Assembly (NCBI RefSeq): GCF_017948245.1
Contig: NZ_CP072865.1
Coordinates: 1,637,501 to 1,701,500 of the forward strand
DNA: 64,000 bases
DNA from: Rhizobium sp. NLR16a
GTDB lineage: Bacteria > Pseudomonadota > Alphaproteobacteria > Rhizobiales > Rhizobiaceae
Direction of reading: 5' to 3'
Positions 1-8,735 of this stretch are shown in pieces. The notes below the pieces were generated by a model that saw only the letters and a program-made list of their open reading frames with translations, did no database searches and was not told the origin of the DNA. Within the stretch, counting starts at the first letter, position 1, and every line of letters begins with the position of its first letter. A program made the translations under genes and the position numbers.

Positions 1-852
1 CTTCGGCAGGTAGGTGGCGATCAGATTGCGCATCTGGGCATCGCGAGCCGGGCCGGACGTGCCGCCGAGCACGACGCTGACGATCGACTTGCCGTCGACC
101 TGTACCGAACTCACCAGGTTGAAGCCGGCGGCGCGCGTATAACCAGTCTTGATACCGTCGACGCCGCGCACGGAGCCGACCAGCCGGTTGTGGCTGCGGA
201 TCGTGCGGGTGCCGAACTTGAAGGCGCGGGTGGAGAAATAACCGTAATATTGCGGGAAATGCTGGCGAAGGGCGATGCCGAGGCGGGCCTGGTCGCGCGC
301 CGTCGTCATCTGCGCCGTGTTCGGCAGGCCATTGGCGTTGCGATAGGTGGTGCGCGTCATGCCGAGTGCATGCGCCTTGGCAGTCATCATCTGGGCGAAG
401 CGGTCTTCGCTGCCGCCGAGCATCTCGCCAAGCGCGGTTGCCGCATCATTGGCCGACAGGGTGACGAGACCGAGGATGCCCTGCTCGACGGTGATGGAGC
501 CGCCGGCGCGCACGCCAAGCTTGGTCGGCGCCTGGGCGGCCGCGTGAGCGGAGAAGGGAACCAGCGTATCGAGGCGGATGCGACCCTGCTCCAAGGCCTC
601 GAAGGTCATATAAAGGGTCATCATCTTGGTCAGCGAGGCGGGATATTGCAGCCGATCGGCATTCTCGCTGTAGAGAACGTTGCCGGTCTTGGCGTCGACG
701 ACGATGCCCGCATATTTCGGATTGGCCGCCTCCGCGTCGGCATTGACCGAATCAACCAGGACGACCGTGAGAGCCATCGAAAGGATCGCCAGGAGCTTTG
801 CGAAAAAGCTGCCGGACCGGGACGATGATACGGAGGAGACTGACCTTGACAC
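1..852 (-). CDS. D-alanyl-D-alanine carboxypeptidase (serine-type PBP), 3' end cut off
   Basis: Penicillin-binding protein of the DacA/DacF type, which trims the terminal D-Ala from peptidoglycan stem peptides in the periplasm. An N-terminal hydrophobic signal segment (about residues 15-38) is followed by the three active-site motifs in order: SLTK (about residue 72, nucleophile Ser and Lys), SAN (about 132) and KTG (about 240). The C-terminus lies left of the window, so any membrane-anchor domain is unseen. I chose the GTG at 852 because it gives a complete signal peptide and has a purine-rich stretch (gaagagtgg) upstream; the ATG at 777 would start inside the signal sequence. Family assignment is firm; which paralogue is not. 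Confidence 0.93.
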   Translation of the reverse strand, partial: MSRSVSSVSSSRSGSFFAKLLAILSMALTVVLVDSVNADAEAANPKYAGIVVDAKTGNVLYSENADRLQYPASLTKMMTLYMTFEALEQGRIRLDTLVPFSAHAAAQAPTKLGVRAGGSITVEQGILGLVTLSANDAATALGEMLGGSEDRFAQMMTAKAHALGMTRTTYRNANGLPNTAQMTTARDQARLGIALRQHFPQYYGYFSTRAFKFGTRTIRSHNRLVGSVRGVDGIKTGYTRAAGFNLVSSVQVDGKSIVSVVLGGTSGPARDAQMRNLIATYLPK

Positions 853-991
853 TATTCCACTCTTCGCTTTGCATTTCAGATATTGGGCGGGAACCGCACA
901 CGCCCGCCGCACAGCTCGTCTTTTGAGATTACCGATTCAGCGTTACCAATCCGTTTATGATGAATCGTTTCATGCCTTCTCCGGCGGCATT

Positions 992-1738
992 TTAGGGACC
1001 TGTCACAGAACGGTTCACAAGACGCGGCTCCACAAAGAGGCGGATCGCGGCATCAATATGTTCCCAGTCGGCGAGATGGCTGCTGGAGAAGCGGTAGAGG
1101 ACGCTGAGATCCTTGCCGACCTTGATGTCGCGCTGACAATCTCCGCTTGCGGCCTTGTCCTGAGTTGAAGGCAATATGCAGCGCACGACGTAGTCCGGCC
1201 CGCCTTTGACCGGTGCCGTGAGCAGCACTTCTCCGCCATAACCGGCGTCGGCGCGAAGTCGATGGAGGGTCAATCCGTCCCGGAACGGCTCGGCTGCTCC
1301 TTCGATCAGATGCGAATAGATCGGCTCCAGCCGGCCGGACATGTCGCGCGACATGGTGCTTTGAGTGATTTGCAGGAAGATGAGGCTGGAGGATTGGGCG
1401 ATGTCGTCGAATCGCAGATGGTTGTCCTTGCCGTAACCCTGCATGGAGGGCCAGGCGAGGTAGAGATCCACGCGTTCGGCGGCGCCGTCATGCCTCTGGC
1501 TCGGGAAGCGTATGGTATTTTCGGGGAATTTCACGGTGTCGCGGCCGATGGTCAGCGTGATTTCTGTCGTGCTGTCGGTATTGCCGGCAAGGGAGATGTG
1601 CCGGCCGAACCAACGGCCGGCGATGCTGATGGCGACGGTCAGGACCGCCAGGACTGATATCACCGCCATCGTGCGCAGGAGAAACCTCATGGAAAGAAGC
1701 GGCTGCTCGTCGGGTGCGCTTTGGGCGGCTTGGCTCAT
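992..1738 (-). CDS. conserved rhizobial single-pass membrane protein of unknown function
   Basis: The protein has about 248 residues. After a short polar N-terminus there is one membrane segment (roughly residues 20-40, LRTMAVISVLAVLTVAIS), then a soluble and probably periplasmic domain without a motif I recognise. The start is placed at MSQAAQ (1738); an ATG at 1777 would add 13 Arg-rich residues and is less likely. It stands alone: the carboxypeptidase upstream on the same strand is separated by about 140 bases. No function is proposed. Confidence 0.7.
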   Translation of the reverse strand: MSQAAQSAPDEQPLLSMRFLLRTMAVISVLAVLTVAISIAGRWFGRHISLAGNTDSTTEITLTIGRDTVKFPENTIRFPSQRHDGAAERVDLYLAWPSMQGYGKDNHLRFDDIAQSSSLIFLQITQSTMSRDMSGRLEPIYSHLIEGAAEPFRDGLTLHRLRADAGYGGEVLLTAPVKGGPDYVVRCILPSTQDKAASGDCQRDIKVGKDLSVLYRFSSSHLADWEHIDAAIRLFVEPRLVNRSVTGP

Positions 1739-1876
1739 GGCGGTTCTTCGCGTTTCGGTCCGCCGCAGGAAGAACATGAGCCGCCGGTGCCGATGATGAA
1801 TCTGATCGCCATCATCGAACCGGCAGGGTTAATACTTCGCTAAGATTTGGGTCGCACCGGGATGGACCCTTGTCCC

Positions 1877-1916
1877 AAAAAGGAGCGAGCCGTTCCCGGG
1901 ACAGCGGGAACGGCTC
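1877..1916 (-). terminator. Rho-independent terminator of the BTLCP gene
   Basis: A perfect 11-bp inverted repeat (gagccgttccc and gggaacggctc, loop 8) is followed on the minus strand by a run of five U. It lies about 75 bases past the stop codon of the transglutaminase-like gene that ends at 1991. Confidence 0.75.
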
Positions 1917-1990
1917 TTGGGCACCGGTCGGGGACGGGATGCGGGGACTGACCGGGCCGAAACCTGTGCCGGCTTTGCCGGCGGGCTGGC

Positions 1991-2596
1991 TTACCTGACG
2001 CTGCCGACCGCGACAGCGCGGCCGTCCTGAAGCTTCGACCAGCGGGCCGGATCGGTGGCGGATTGGCGCTTCAGATAGGTGTATTCGGTGTCCGACCACA
2101 GCAGCACCTTGTTGCGCATGTTGTCGAGAATGAAGTCGCCGTGATCGGTGCGGACCGTCAGCACGGCATGACCTTCGCCGTTCGGCTGCAGCACGACGGT
2201 GATCAGCGTGTCGGATGGCGAGAAGCCGTCCTCGATCAGCATCTTGCGCTTCAGCAGGGCATAGTCCTCGCAATCGCCGACGGTTGTGGGATATGCCCAG
2301 CGTTCCTCGACACCGTAGATCTGTTCGTCCGTCTCCGGCTGGATCGACGAATTGACCGTATAGTTGATTTTGAGAATTTCCTTCCAGCGATCCTCCGTGA
2401 GGACGGCCGGCCCGGCATCGCCGCCGGCATAGGTGCATTCCGTCGGATTGGCCTTGCAGAATTCATAGTGTCCGATCGGCGGGCTGGCATTGCCCGCCAG
2501 TGCCATGCTGGCGGGCGTTGCCTGTCCCGAGCTCGCCATTGCCATCATGATCGCACTGGCCAGAAGGCCGCCTTTCAGGATGTTCGCAGTTGTCAT
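1991..2596 (-). CDS. secreted transglutaminase-like cysteine peptidase (BTLCP family, DUF920)
   Basis: The 201-residue protein has an N-terminal signal peptide (residues 1-26, ending at GQATPA) and the papain/transglutaminase-like triad of the family: Cys in GDCEDYALLK, His in GHAVLTV and Asp in DFILDNM. BTLCPs are bacterial extracytoplasmic proteins; several are linked to cell-surface adhesin processing (LapG relatives), but no adhesin gene is nearby, so the substrate is unknown. The ATG at 2596 is preceded by ggggaga. The upstream 130 bases are AT-rich and probably hold its promoter. Confidence 0.88.
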   Translation of the reverse strand: MTTANILKGGLLASAIMMAMASSGQATPASMALAGNASPPIGHYEFCKANPTECTYAGGDAGPAVLTEDRWKEILKINYTVNSSIQPETDEQIYGVEERWAYPTTVGDCEDYALLKRKMLIEDGFSPSDTLITVVLQPNGEGHAVLTVRTDHGDFILDNMRNKVLLWSDTEYTYLKRQSATDPARWSKLQDGRAVAVGSVR

Positions 2597-2948
2597 TGCC
2601 GTCTCCCCTAAGTTGAGACGACAATGACATGGACGTTTTTATCTCACGCAAAATTACGCAATAGAATTAAATGCTTAGTTGAATCAAATGCCGATAAAAC
2701 TTGGCTCGAATGCGAATAAAATTCAGCGCGTATTTGTGTCGAAATCGATTAAAATTGTAGTGGACGCGACAAGGACTTCTCCCAGGGAAAGTCTGCGTTG
2801 CCGTTGCGTCGTTAAGAGTTTTCGCTGAGCCGGATAAAAGCCGGCGCCGCCGCGGCGGGATGCTTGCGGTGGCGATGCCGGTGGAATCGGCCGGTTGGAA
2901 CGGGCCGAAAGCAGAATATCGCTCGGATTCCGGGGTTCGGCATTAAAA
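2597..2948. other. AT-rich intergenic region between the BTLCP gene and the pip remnant
   Basis: No gene can be supported here. Bases 2630-2760 are clearly more AT-rich than the surroundings and are the probable promoter region of the leftward BTLCP gene. The remainder is GC-rich and contains only short frames without ribosome binding sites. Confidence 0.5.
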
Positions 2949-3191
2949 TTATTTTTGAGGAAAATCGCGAAATCGATCGGTGGCGGCGACGATTGCTGCA
3001 CTCATATCGGGGTTTGCAGTGGAATGGGAAGCGTGCGGAAGGATTACGAGCTCGCTTTCCGGCCCGCCGTGCAGGACGAGCGCCGTCCGCCCCATCGGGT
3101 TGCCGCAGGCTTCCCAATAGATCAGGTTGCCGTCGCCCGCATCGAGCAGGCCGTGATCATAGGGTTCGATTTCCGGGTAGAGGGCTGGCAT
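2949..3191 (-). pseudogene. pip: proline iminopeptidase with a large internal deletion
   Basis: An 80-codon frame joins the two ends of a prolyl iminopeptidase. Residues 1-44 match the family's N-terminus (LYPEIEPYDHGLL, then the oxyanion motif LVLHGGP). Residues 45-80 match its extreme C-terminus, around the catalytic His (ESELVILPHASHS, then AIVAATDRF). The usual length is about 310-320 residues, so roughly 230 are missing, including the nucleophile Ser (GGSWG) and the Asp. The junction is near 3058-3066, directly after the HGGP codons, and the frame is kept. It cannot be an active hydrolase. This identification is from memory of the family. Confidence 0.75.
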
Positions 3192-3548
3192 CGGTGCACC
3201 TGCGGTCGAGGCGGGCCTTATCCATCATGTTCATGACGAAGGGAAGATGGACGGCGGACGGAAATTCCTCGATGCAAGATCCTGCCTAATTTCGCGCGGC
3301 CGCTTCCGCCCGACCGGTGTCGCAGCTTGTTCCACTCATAATTCTACCTGATTTACTGGTTGGAACGACTTGCGACCGGATTTCGCGCCAGCCTTCCAAA
3401 GCCGGATCTGCCGCCGCTTGCAGATCGCTTGCCGTGGTGCTTCCCGCTTTCAACACGACTCGACCCGGTGCGCCCCGGACCTGGCACGCGCTTTCGAAGC
3501 AATCGGCCACGAATTGATCCGCCGCAGGGCATCGTGGTTTTTAGGCTG
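3192..3548. other. intergenic region with an imperfect inverted repeat
   Basis: No convincing gene. A 74-codon minus-strand frame (3286-3510) has neither ribosome binding site nor recognisable similarity. An imperfect inverted repeat (3313-3333 against 3361-3379, arms beginning ccggt and ending accgg) surrounds a 27-base AT-richer loop and could form a long hairpin. Confidence 0.4.
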
Positions 3549-4160
3549 TCAGAGGAATTCGCGCAGTGTCTCGCGGGACTGGATCGACAAGAATTCGATC
3601 GCCACGCCTTCGACGAAGTGACGCACGACGCGGCCGCGCATGTTACCGAGGCGCACCGCCGTTCCGATCGAGGGACGCATCTCGACATCGATGGCGGCGC
3701 CCGACAGCGACAGGTCCATGATGCGGCAGGTATAGCGCGTGCCATCCTCGAGCGTGAGTTCGGTCTTTGTATCACGCGGCGTCAGACGGTCGTGGCGACG
3801 ATCTTCCGGCAGGCCGAGCTCGTGCTTGTTGGCAAGCCAGGTGAGCTGGGCAGCGAGCTTCTCGCGCTTGCGCTCGGTGGCATTGATCGACATGGTAAAG
3901 CCGCGGCCGTCGAGCGTCTGGACATAACCTTCGACGCGCCCGAGATGGTCGATATAGGCGACGACGCGTTCGTTGGCGCGCGGCCGGCCGGTGCAGGTGA
4001 CGTACATATCGCCGGGCGACATATCGATCACCATGCATTCGAATTCCTCGTAATTCGCAAGCATCAGCCGGCCCTGCATATTGATCGGCACGCGCTGAAA
4101 AACGCCTTGTTCAGGGCGCGGCGCAGGTCGTTGCGTCTGAGCTGGCTGGAACGAGTGCAT
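3549..4160 (-). CDS. tandem PilZ-domain protein (probable c-di-GMP effector)
   Basis: The 203-residue cytosolic protein has two PilZ-like domains. The first (about residues 22-95) carries RVPINMQGR followed by DMSPGD. The second (about 118-200) carries RRHDR followed by DLSLSGA, the canonical RxxxR plus D/NxSxxG pair that contacts cyclic di-GMP. The first copy is the more degenerate and may be structural. The ATG at 4160 is preferred over an adjacent TTG. No cyclase or phosphodiesterase gene is adjacent; the PAS protein upstream reads in the same direction about 120 bases away. The output is unknown. Confidence 0.85.
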   Translation of the reverse strand: MHSFQPAQTQRPAPRPEQGVFQRVPINMQGRLMLANYEEFECMVIDMSPGDMYVTCTGRPRANERVVAYIDHLGRVEGYVQTLDGRGFTMSINATERKREKLAAQLTWLANKHELGLPEDRRHDRLTPRDTKTELTLEDGTRYTCRIMDLSLSGAAIDVEMRPSIGTAVRLGNMRGRVVRHFVEGVAIEFLSIQSRETLREFL

Positions 4161-4284
4161 CAAAGGGCTTCTTCATAAAAACTGGAGAGATTAATCCTTA
4201 CCTCCAATCCATTAACAGAAGGTTGTTTCGCCTTATTGTGACATGGCCGAAAACGAGTGCGCGCCTTGTCCTGAAACGAGACGC

Positions 4285-4899
4285 TCAACGCGCCTCGGCA
4301 CTCAGCAGCTGTGACACCATGCGGCGCATGGCCTGGCCGAATCCGATGCCTTTTGCCGCGACGACCTCGTTGATCGAGCGCAGTTCGGCTGGCGCGGCCT
4401 TGCTGAATTTTTCGGGCAGCAGACGGCTGCGGTCGAGCGCCAGGAATTCCAGCGGCACGATTTCCAGCCAGCTCGCAGCCGCCGTCGGTGCGATCGCGCC
4501 GAGCAGCCGGTCGCAGGCGCCATCCGGCGAGCGCAGCGGCATCATAATGATCTCGAAGGAGGCCTGATGACCGACGGTGCTGTAGCCGGTGGTGTTGAAC
4601 AGGGCCGGCATGGCATGGTTCATGACGCCCATCGCCGTGCGTTCAATGTCCGCATGCTGGCCATGCGCCCAAAGCGACGAAAAACGTTCACCGCGCAGGT
4701 CGCGCCCGAAGAAATCGCAGATGCGGGTGCCTGCGAGCCGGAAAACGATGTCTCCGCCGTCGCGCGTCTCAAGGATGAAGAGACTTTGCAGAAGATGGGG
4801 AACGGCAGAGGGTTCGACCTGTGATTTCAGCGGCGCATCGGCAGCGCCGCGGATACGGTTCCAATAGTCAAAAATTTCGATGGTCGTTTGCACACGCAT
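4285..4899 (-). CDS. PAS-domain protein (PAS_5 family)
   Basis: The roughly 204-residue protein is typical of the alphaproteobacterial PAS_5 family: an N-terminal MRVQTTIEIFDYWNRIRG, then the PAS core (ILETRDGGDIVFRLAGTRICDFFGRDLRG). It carries no output domain, so it probably works as a sensor partner or adaptor. The start is set at MRVQTT (4899); ten further in-frame codons upstream lack a ribosome binding site. The same-strand PilZ gene follows after about 125 bases. Confidence 0.75.
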   Translation of the reverse strand: MRVQTTIEIFDYWNRIRGAADAPLKSQVEPSAVPHLLQSLFILETRDGGDIVFRLAGTRICDFFGRDLRGERFSSLWAHGQHADIERTAMGVMNHAMPALFNTTGYSTVGHQASFEIIMMPLRSPDGACDRLLGAIAPTAAASWLEIVPLEFLALDRSRLLPEKFSKAAPAELRSINEVVAAKGIGFGQAMRRMVSQLLSAEAR

Positions 4900-5013
4900 T
4901 TCACACCAACCTGTCCCATTCCGGAGCATTTTCGGGCAGTCATTGCCCGTACAGCTTCTACCTTGCGGATTTCATGCCAGATCCAGGCCGTTAAGGTTAA
5001 GAAAGGGTTTCGG

Positions 5014-5147
5014 TTGAGGCGCGACGTCTGTCGTGACAATGTCCAGCCATCGCTTCGACTTTCGGAGTTCAGCACGATCTGCCGATCCTGGGTCTTTTCA
5101 GGAATTCGGGTTACGCCGCCCGGCACTACGGGCGGCTTTTTTTTTGA
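5014..5147 (+). ncRNA. candidate small RNA ending in a strong terminator
   Basis: Between the leftward PAS gene (start 4899) and the rightward rhomboid gene there is a strong plus-strand intrinsic terminator but no plus-strand gene upstream of it. A weak sigma70-like pair (TTGAGG at 5014, spacer 17, CAATGT at 5037) would start a transcript near 5050 and give an RNA of about 95 nt. It might instead be a 5' leader attenuator of the rhomboid gene. Comparison with the rhizobial alpha-r sRNA families would decide. Confidence 0.4.
5115..5145 (+). terminator. Rho-independent terminator
   Basis: A perfect 7-bp stem gccgccc/gggcggc with an 8-base loop is followed by nine T (5137-5145). It lies 45 bases before the rhomboid start and has no plus-strand coding sequence before it. 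Confidence 0.85.
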
Positions 5148-5190
5148 CAGGCGCTCCTGTATGGCTGAGGCCCTCAACGAGGCGATAAAG

Positions 5191-5979
5191 ATGAACGAGC
5201 AGACGGGCGAGCCAGACAAGACGCCCGAACTTTCCGAGGCGCGGCCGCCGGCGCGGCCCCCCCGCGTGCCGGTCTTCAACCTTCCGCCGGCGCTGCTCTT
5301 CAGCCTTTGTCTGCTCATCCTTATCTATGCGGTGCAGGCGCTCGTTCTCTCGGACGATGCAGTGGGCTGGCTGCTGTTTACCTTCGGTTTCGTCCCCGCT
5401 CGCTACGTGATTCCGTTGTCGCAGCAGGGGCTGGAGCTGTTCTGGACGCCCGTTACCTATTCGCTGCTGCACGGCAGCACCCAGCATATCCTCTTCAATG
5501 CCTTCTGGCTGATGGCCTTCGGCGCGCCGGTCGTGCGCCGCATCGGCACGTTACGGTTCCTGTTCTTCTGGATCTTGTCCGCCGTCGCTTCCGCCGCCCT
5601 GCATGCGATCCTCAATTGGGGAGACGTATCGCTGCTGATCGGCGCATCGGGCGTCATTTCCGGGCTGATGGGGGCTGCCTGCCGATTCGCCTTTCCGGCC
5701 GATCGGCGACCGATGCCGGTGGCGCATCTCAACGCCCGGCTTTCCATCATTGACGCCCTGAAGAGCCGGACCGTCGTCATTTTCATGCTTCTCTGGCTGG
5801 TCGGCAACGCGCTCATCGCCGCCGGCATTCCGCTCGTCGGCGACAGCGACCAGGAGATCGCCTGGGACGCGCATATCGGCGGCTTCGTCTTCGGCTTCCT
5901 TTTGTTTTCGCTGTTTGACCGGGCGCCACGGCCGCCTGCAGAACCGGCGGGAACGGAGAAGGATATGTTGCAATCCTAA
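5191..5979 (+). CDS. rhomboid-family intramembrane serine protease
   Basis: A membrane protein of about 262 residues with six predicted membrane segments after a Pro-rich cytosolic N-terminus. Rhomboid signatures are present: HxxxN in loop 1/TM2 (HGSTQHILFNAFW), the catalytic Ser in GASGVISG (TM4) and the catalytic His in WDAHIGGFVFG (TM6). It would cleave membrane-anchored substrates, which are unknown. I prefer the ATG at 5191 (gagg eight bases upstream); the ATG at 5161 adds ten residues but has no Shine-Dalgarno. The CBS gene follows at 6075 with its own good ribosome binding site. Confidence 0.88.
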   Translation: MNEQTGEPDKTPELSEARPPARPPRVPVFNLPPALLFSLCLLILIYAVQALVLSDDAVGWLLFTFGFVPARYVIPLSQQGLELFWTPVTYSLLHGSTQHILFNAFWLMAFGAPVVRRIGTLRFLFFWILSAVASAALHAILNWGDVSLLIGASGVISGLMGAACRFAFPADRRPMPVAHLNARLSIIDALKSRTVVIFMLLWLVGNALIAAGIPLVGDSDQEIAWDAHIGGFVFGFLLFSLFDRAPRPPAEPAGTEKDMLQS

Positions 5980-6074
5980 GCCGGGCAGTGCACCATCGAA
6001 CGATCCGCGATTGGGGGGAGCAACCGCCGCGGATGCCTGTGACACACGTCACAGGCTCGACATAGGAGGTTCGA

Positions 6075-6509
6075 ATGACCAGTTCAGTCAAAGCAATCCT
6101 CGACCTGAAGGGCAGGGACGTCATCACCGCCGGGCCGAACACCACTGTCGCCGAGGCGGCCGCCATTCTGAGCAAGAAGAAGATCGGCGCTATCGTCGTC
6201 GTCGGCATGGAGAACCGGATTTCGGGCATGTTCACCGAGCGCGATCTGGTGCATGCCATCGCCAAGCACGGCAAGGATGGCCTCGATCAGCCGCTCTCTC
6301 AGCTCATGACTTCAAAGGTCTACCGCTGCCACGAGGAGACGACCGTCAACGAGTTGATGGAACTGATGACCAGCCGCCGCTTCCGCCACGTGCCGGTGGA
6401 AAGCAACGGCAAGCTTGCCGGCATCATCTCGATCGGCGACGTGGTGAAATCCCGGATCGCCGAAGTTGAGCGCGAGGCCGAGGACATCAAGGCCTATATC
6501 GCCGGCTGA
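6075..6509 (+). CDS. CBS-domain pair protein
   Basis: The 144-residue protein consists of two CBS motifs and nothing else. The first covers about residues 8-65 (RDVITAGPNTTVAEAAAIL, then GMFTERDLVHAI) and the second about 75-135 (TVNELMELMTSRRFRHVPV, then GIISIGDVVKSRI). Such stand-alone pairs bind adenine nucleotides and regulate partner proteins. An ideal ribosome binding site (aggagg) lies seven bases before the ATG. It converges with the patatin gene. Confidence 0.88.
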   Translation: MTSSVKAILDLKGRDVITAGPNTTVAEAAAILSKKKIGAIVVVGMENRISGMFTERDLVHAIAKHGKDGLDQPLSQLMTSKVYRCHEETTVNELMELMTSRRFRHVPVESNGKLAGIISIGDVVKSRIAEVEREAEDIKAYIAG

Positions 6510-6532
6510 AGTTTCGGTTTTTTGAATGATGC

Positions 6533-6562
6533 CGTCGTCCCAGCCGCCGTCGCGGGACGACG
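6533..6562. terminator. hairpin between convergent genes
   Basis: A 9-bp inverted repeat (cgtcgtccc and gggacgacg) sits between the stop codons of the CBS gene and the patatin gene. Neither side has a clean T-run, so termination here is a weak inference. Confidence 0.4.
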
Positions 6563-6564
6563 CC

Positions 6565-7527
6565 TCACGGAGGGCTGGCGTAGACTTCCTGCATGCGCTT
6601 GATCTCGGGAAGCCTGGCTCTCGCTTCCTCATAGCCGCGTTCGATCGCCTCGCCTGCGCGGTGGAATTCCGAAAGGCCGATATAGCTCAGGCGTGGCTGC
6701 AGTGAAATATCGGGCGGATCGCCGGCAAGGCGGGCGCGGGCAATCCTGTCCTGGATGATGTTGAAAGCCTGCACCATGACTCCGGTCATGCCGAGGCGGG
6801 CATAGGGCGCCTCTTCCTGTTTCTGCAATTCCTGCTGCGAGAGGCTGGCATTGTGCCGGACGACCGCCGAGCGGCCGTAGAGATCGTAGTTGAGATTGAC
6901 GGCGACCACCAGCGGCTGCTCATAGGCGCGGCAGACAGAGACGGGAACCGGATTGACGAGCGCGCCGTCGACCAGAGTGCGGTGATTGCTGCGGACCGGC
7001 TCGAAGATACCGGGCAGCGCATAGGAGGCACGCAGCGCCGTGATCAGCGAACCATTGGCGATCCAGACCTCGTGGCCGGTATTGACCTCGGCGGCGACCG
7101 CGACGAACGGCCGGTCCAGATCCTCGACGTTCAGGCCCTCGAGATGCTCCTGCATACGCTTGGTCAGCCGCATGCCGCCGAACAGGCCGCTGCCGCCGAT
7201 CGTCAGATCGAGCAGACTGGCGATGCGGCGCATGGTCAGCGAGCGCGCGAAGCTTTCGAGTTCATCGAGCTTGCCGGCGAGATAACAGCCGCCGACCAGC
7301 GCGCCGATCGATGTCCCGGCGATCATGCCGATTTCGATTTTCGCTTCGTCGAGGGCGCGCAACACGCCGATATGGGCCCAGCCGCGGGCGGCGCCGCCGC
7401 CAAGCGCGAGTGCGATCTTGATTTTGTTGACAGGCGCGGGCGCAGGGATCGTCTCGAGTATCGTCGACATGCCGGAACCGGAGCCTTCGCCTTCAGCGCT
7501 TTGACGGTGCAGACTCCAATTCAGCAT
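6565..7527 (-). CDS. patatin-like phospholipase (RssA type)
   Basis: The 320-residue protein shows all patatin features: oxyanion loop GGGAARGWAH, nucleophile elbow GTSIG (Ser about residue 72) and catalytic Asp in VDGALVNP. This is a Ser/Asp dyad lipid acyl hydrolase, probably cytosolic or peripherally membrane-bound. There is no signal peptide. A strong ribosome binding site (ggaggggaga) supports the ATG at 7527; an internal ATG at 7470 (MSTILE) is the alternative. The physiological substrate is unknown. Confidence 0.88.
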   Translation of the reverse strand: MLNWSLHRQSAEGEGSGSGMSTILETIPAPAPVNKIKIALALGGGAARGWAHIGVLRALDEAKIEIGMIAGTSIGALVGGCYLAGKLDELESFARSLTMRRIASLLDLTIGGSGLFGGMRLTKRMQEHLEGLNVEDLDRPFVAVAAEVNTGHEVWIANGSLITALRASYALPGIFEPVRSNHRTLVDGALVNPVPVSVCRAYEQPLVVAVNLNYDLYGRSAVVRHNASLSQQELQKQEEAPYARLGMTGVMVQAFNIIQDRIARARLAGDPPDISLQPRLSYIGLSEFHRAGEAIERGYEEARARLPEIKRMQEVYASPP

Positions 7528-7642
7528 TGCGCTCTCCCCTCCAGCAGAACACGTATGTCACGATAGTGTGCCCGATCGGTTGCCAAAAGGTATATAGAAC
7601 CGGTTTCTGGCACAATAAGGGGCAAATGCGGGGACTTTCAGT

Positions 7643-8095
7643 CTATTTTCCGTAGACCTCGTGCGGATCGAAATGACGCTCGTCGTCGACAATGTCGAGC
7701 ATCGGCTTTCCGTCGCGCAGCGTCACCGTCCGATAGAAGCAGGAACGGCGGCCGGTGTGACAGGTGGCGTCATGGCCGGCGACCTCGACCTTCAACCAGA
7801 TGGCGTCCTGGTCGCAATCGGTTCGAATTTCCTTCACCGTCTGAAGATTGCCCGAGGTCTCGCCCTTTTTCCAGATCTTGCCACGCGACCGGCTGAAATA
7901 ATGGGCCGTGCCCGTCTGGATGGTCAGCGCCAGGGCCTGGGCGTTCATATGCGCCACCATCAGCAGTTCGCCATCGCCGGCGTCGGTGACGATCGCGGTG
8001 ATCAGGCCGCGGTCGTCGAAACGCGGCGTGAAATCGCCGGCGTCTTCCAACGCCGACTTGTCCTCGGATGGTTGATTGAAGATCAGTTGACTCAT
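7643..8095 (-). CDS. hisI: phosphoribosyl-AMP cyclohydrolase
   Basis: This catalyses the third step of histidine biosynthesis, opening the adenine ring of phosphoribosyl-AMP. The 150-residue protein has the Zn/Mg-binding motifs CDQDA and [11 protein letters not shown] and lacks the HisE pyrophosphohydrolase domain, so it is the monofunctional form. The ATG at 8095 is preceded by aggaggg. It lies 25 bases after the folE stop on the same strand, so the two are probably co-transcribed. Confidence 0.96.
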   Translation of the reverse strand: MSQLIFNQPSEDKSALEDAGDFTPRFDDRGLITAIVTDAGDGELLMVAHMNAQALALTIQTGTAHYFSRSRGKIWKKGETSGNLQTVKEIRTDCDQDAIWLKVEVAGHDATCHTGRRSCFYRTVTLRDGKPMLDIVDDERHFDPHEVYGK

Positions 8096-8120
8096 TTCGG
8101 CCCTCCTGAGGGAGCCGGTA

Positions 8121-8735
8121 TCAGCGGCTCCGCACCATGCTCATGAAACGGGCCTGATCGGCCGGTTCGGTCTTGAACGTTCCGGTAAACGTCGTGGTCA
8201 AGGTGGTCGAACCCTGCTTCTGAACGCCACGCATCGCCATGCACATATGTTCGGCCTCGATCAGTACGGCAACACCCCGCGGATTGAGCGTATCGTCGAT
8301 GGCCCGGGCAATCTGGGCCGTCATCGTTTCCTGGGTCTGCAGGCGCCGGCCATAAATCTCGACGACACGAGCAATCTTCGACAGGCCGAGGACGCGGCCA
8401 TCAGGCATGTAGGCGACGTGGGCCTTGCCGATGATCGGCACCATATGGTGTTCGCAATGCGAGTAGAACGGAATGTCCTTGACAAGGACCATGTCGTCGT
8501 AACCGGCGACTTCCTCGAAGGTTCGGCCAAGCACATCCTCCGGCGCCATGTCGTAACCGGCAAAAAGCTCGCGGTACGCTTTGGCGACACGGGCTGGCGT
8601 CTCGATGAGGCCTTCGCGCGTCGGATCGTCACCGGCCCAGCGCAACAGAACGCGAACGGCTTCCTCGGCCTCCTGCTGGGAAGGGCGGTCCGAGTCGCGG
8701 TTCGGCTGCGGAAAGTTCTTTACGATGGCGTCCAT
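8121..8735 (-). CDS. folE: GTP cyclohydrolase I
   Basis: Converts GTP to dihydroneopterin triphosphate, the first step of folate (and pterin) biosynthesis. The protein of about 204 residues shows the zinc/active-site motif [16 protein letters not shown] and, near the C-terminus, [16 protein letters not shown]. The start is taken at [10 protein letters not shown] (8735); an upstream ATG at 8786 would add 17 non-conserved residues. hisI follows closely. Confidence 0.96.
   Translation of the reverse strand: MDAIVKNFPQPNRDSDRPSQQEAEEAVRVLLRWAGDDPTREGLIETPARVAKAYRELFAGYDMAPEDVLGRTFEEVAGYDDMVLVKDIPFYSHCEHHMVPIIGKAHVAYMPDGRVLGLSKIARVVEIYGRRLQTQETMTAQIARAIDDTLNPRGVAVLIEAEHMCMAMRGVQKQGSTTLTTTFTGTFKTEPADQARFMSMVRSR

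Noticed and set aside
190..828. 212-codon plus-strand frame
   Set aside because: It is the antisense of the D-Ala-D-Ala carboxypeptidase, whose three active-site motifs lie on the minus strand.
1812..2438. 208-codon minus-strand frame
   Set aside because: An out-of-frame shadow of the BTLCP gene, rich in Arg and lacking a start signal.
3286..3510. 74-codon minus-strand frame in a gap
   Set aside because: No ribosome binding site, no recognisable family and composition like the non-coding surroundings.
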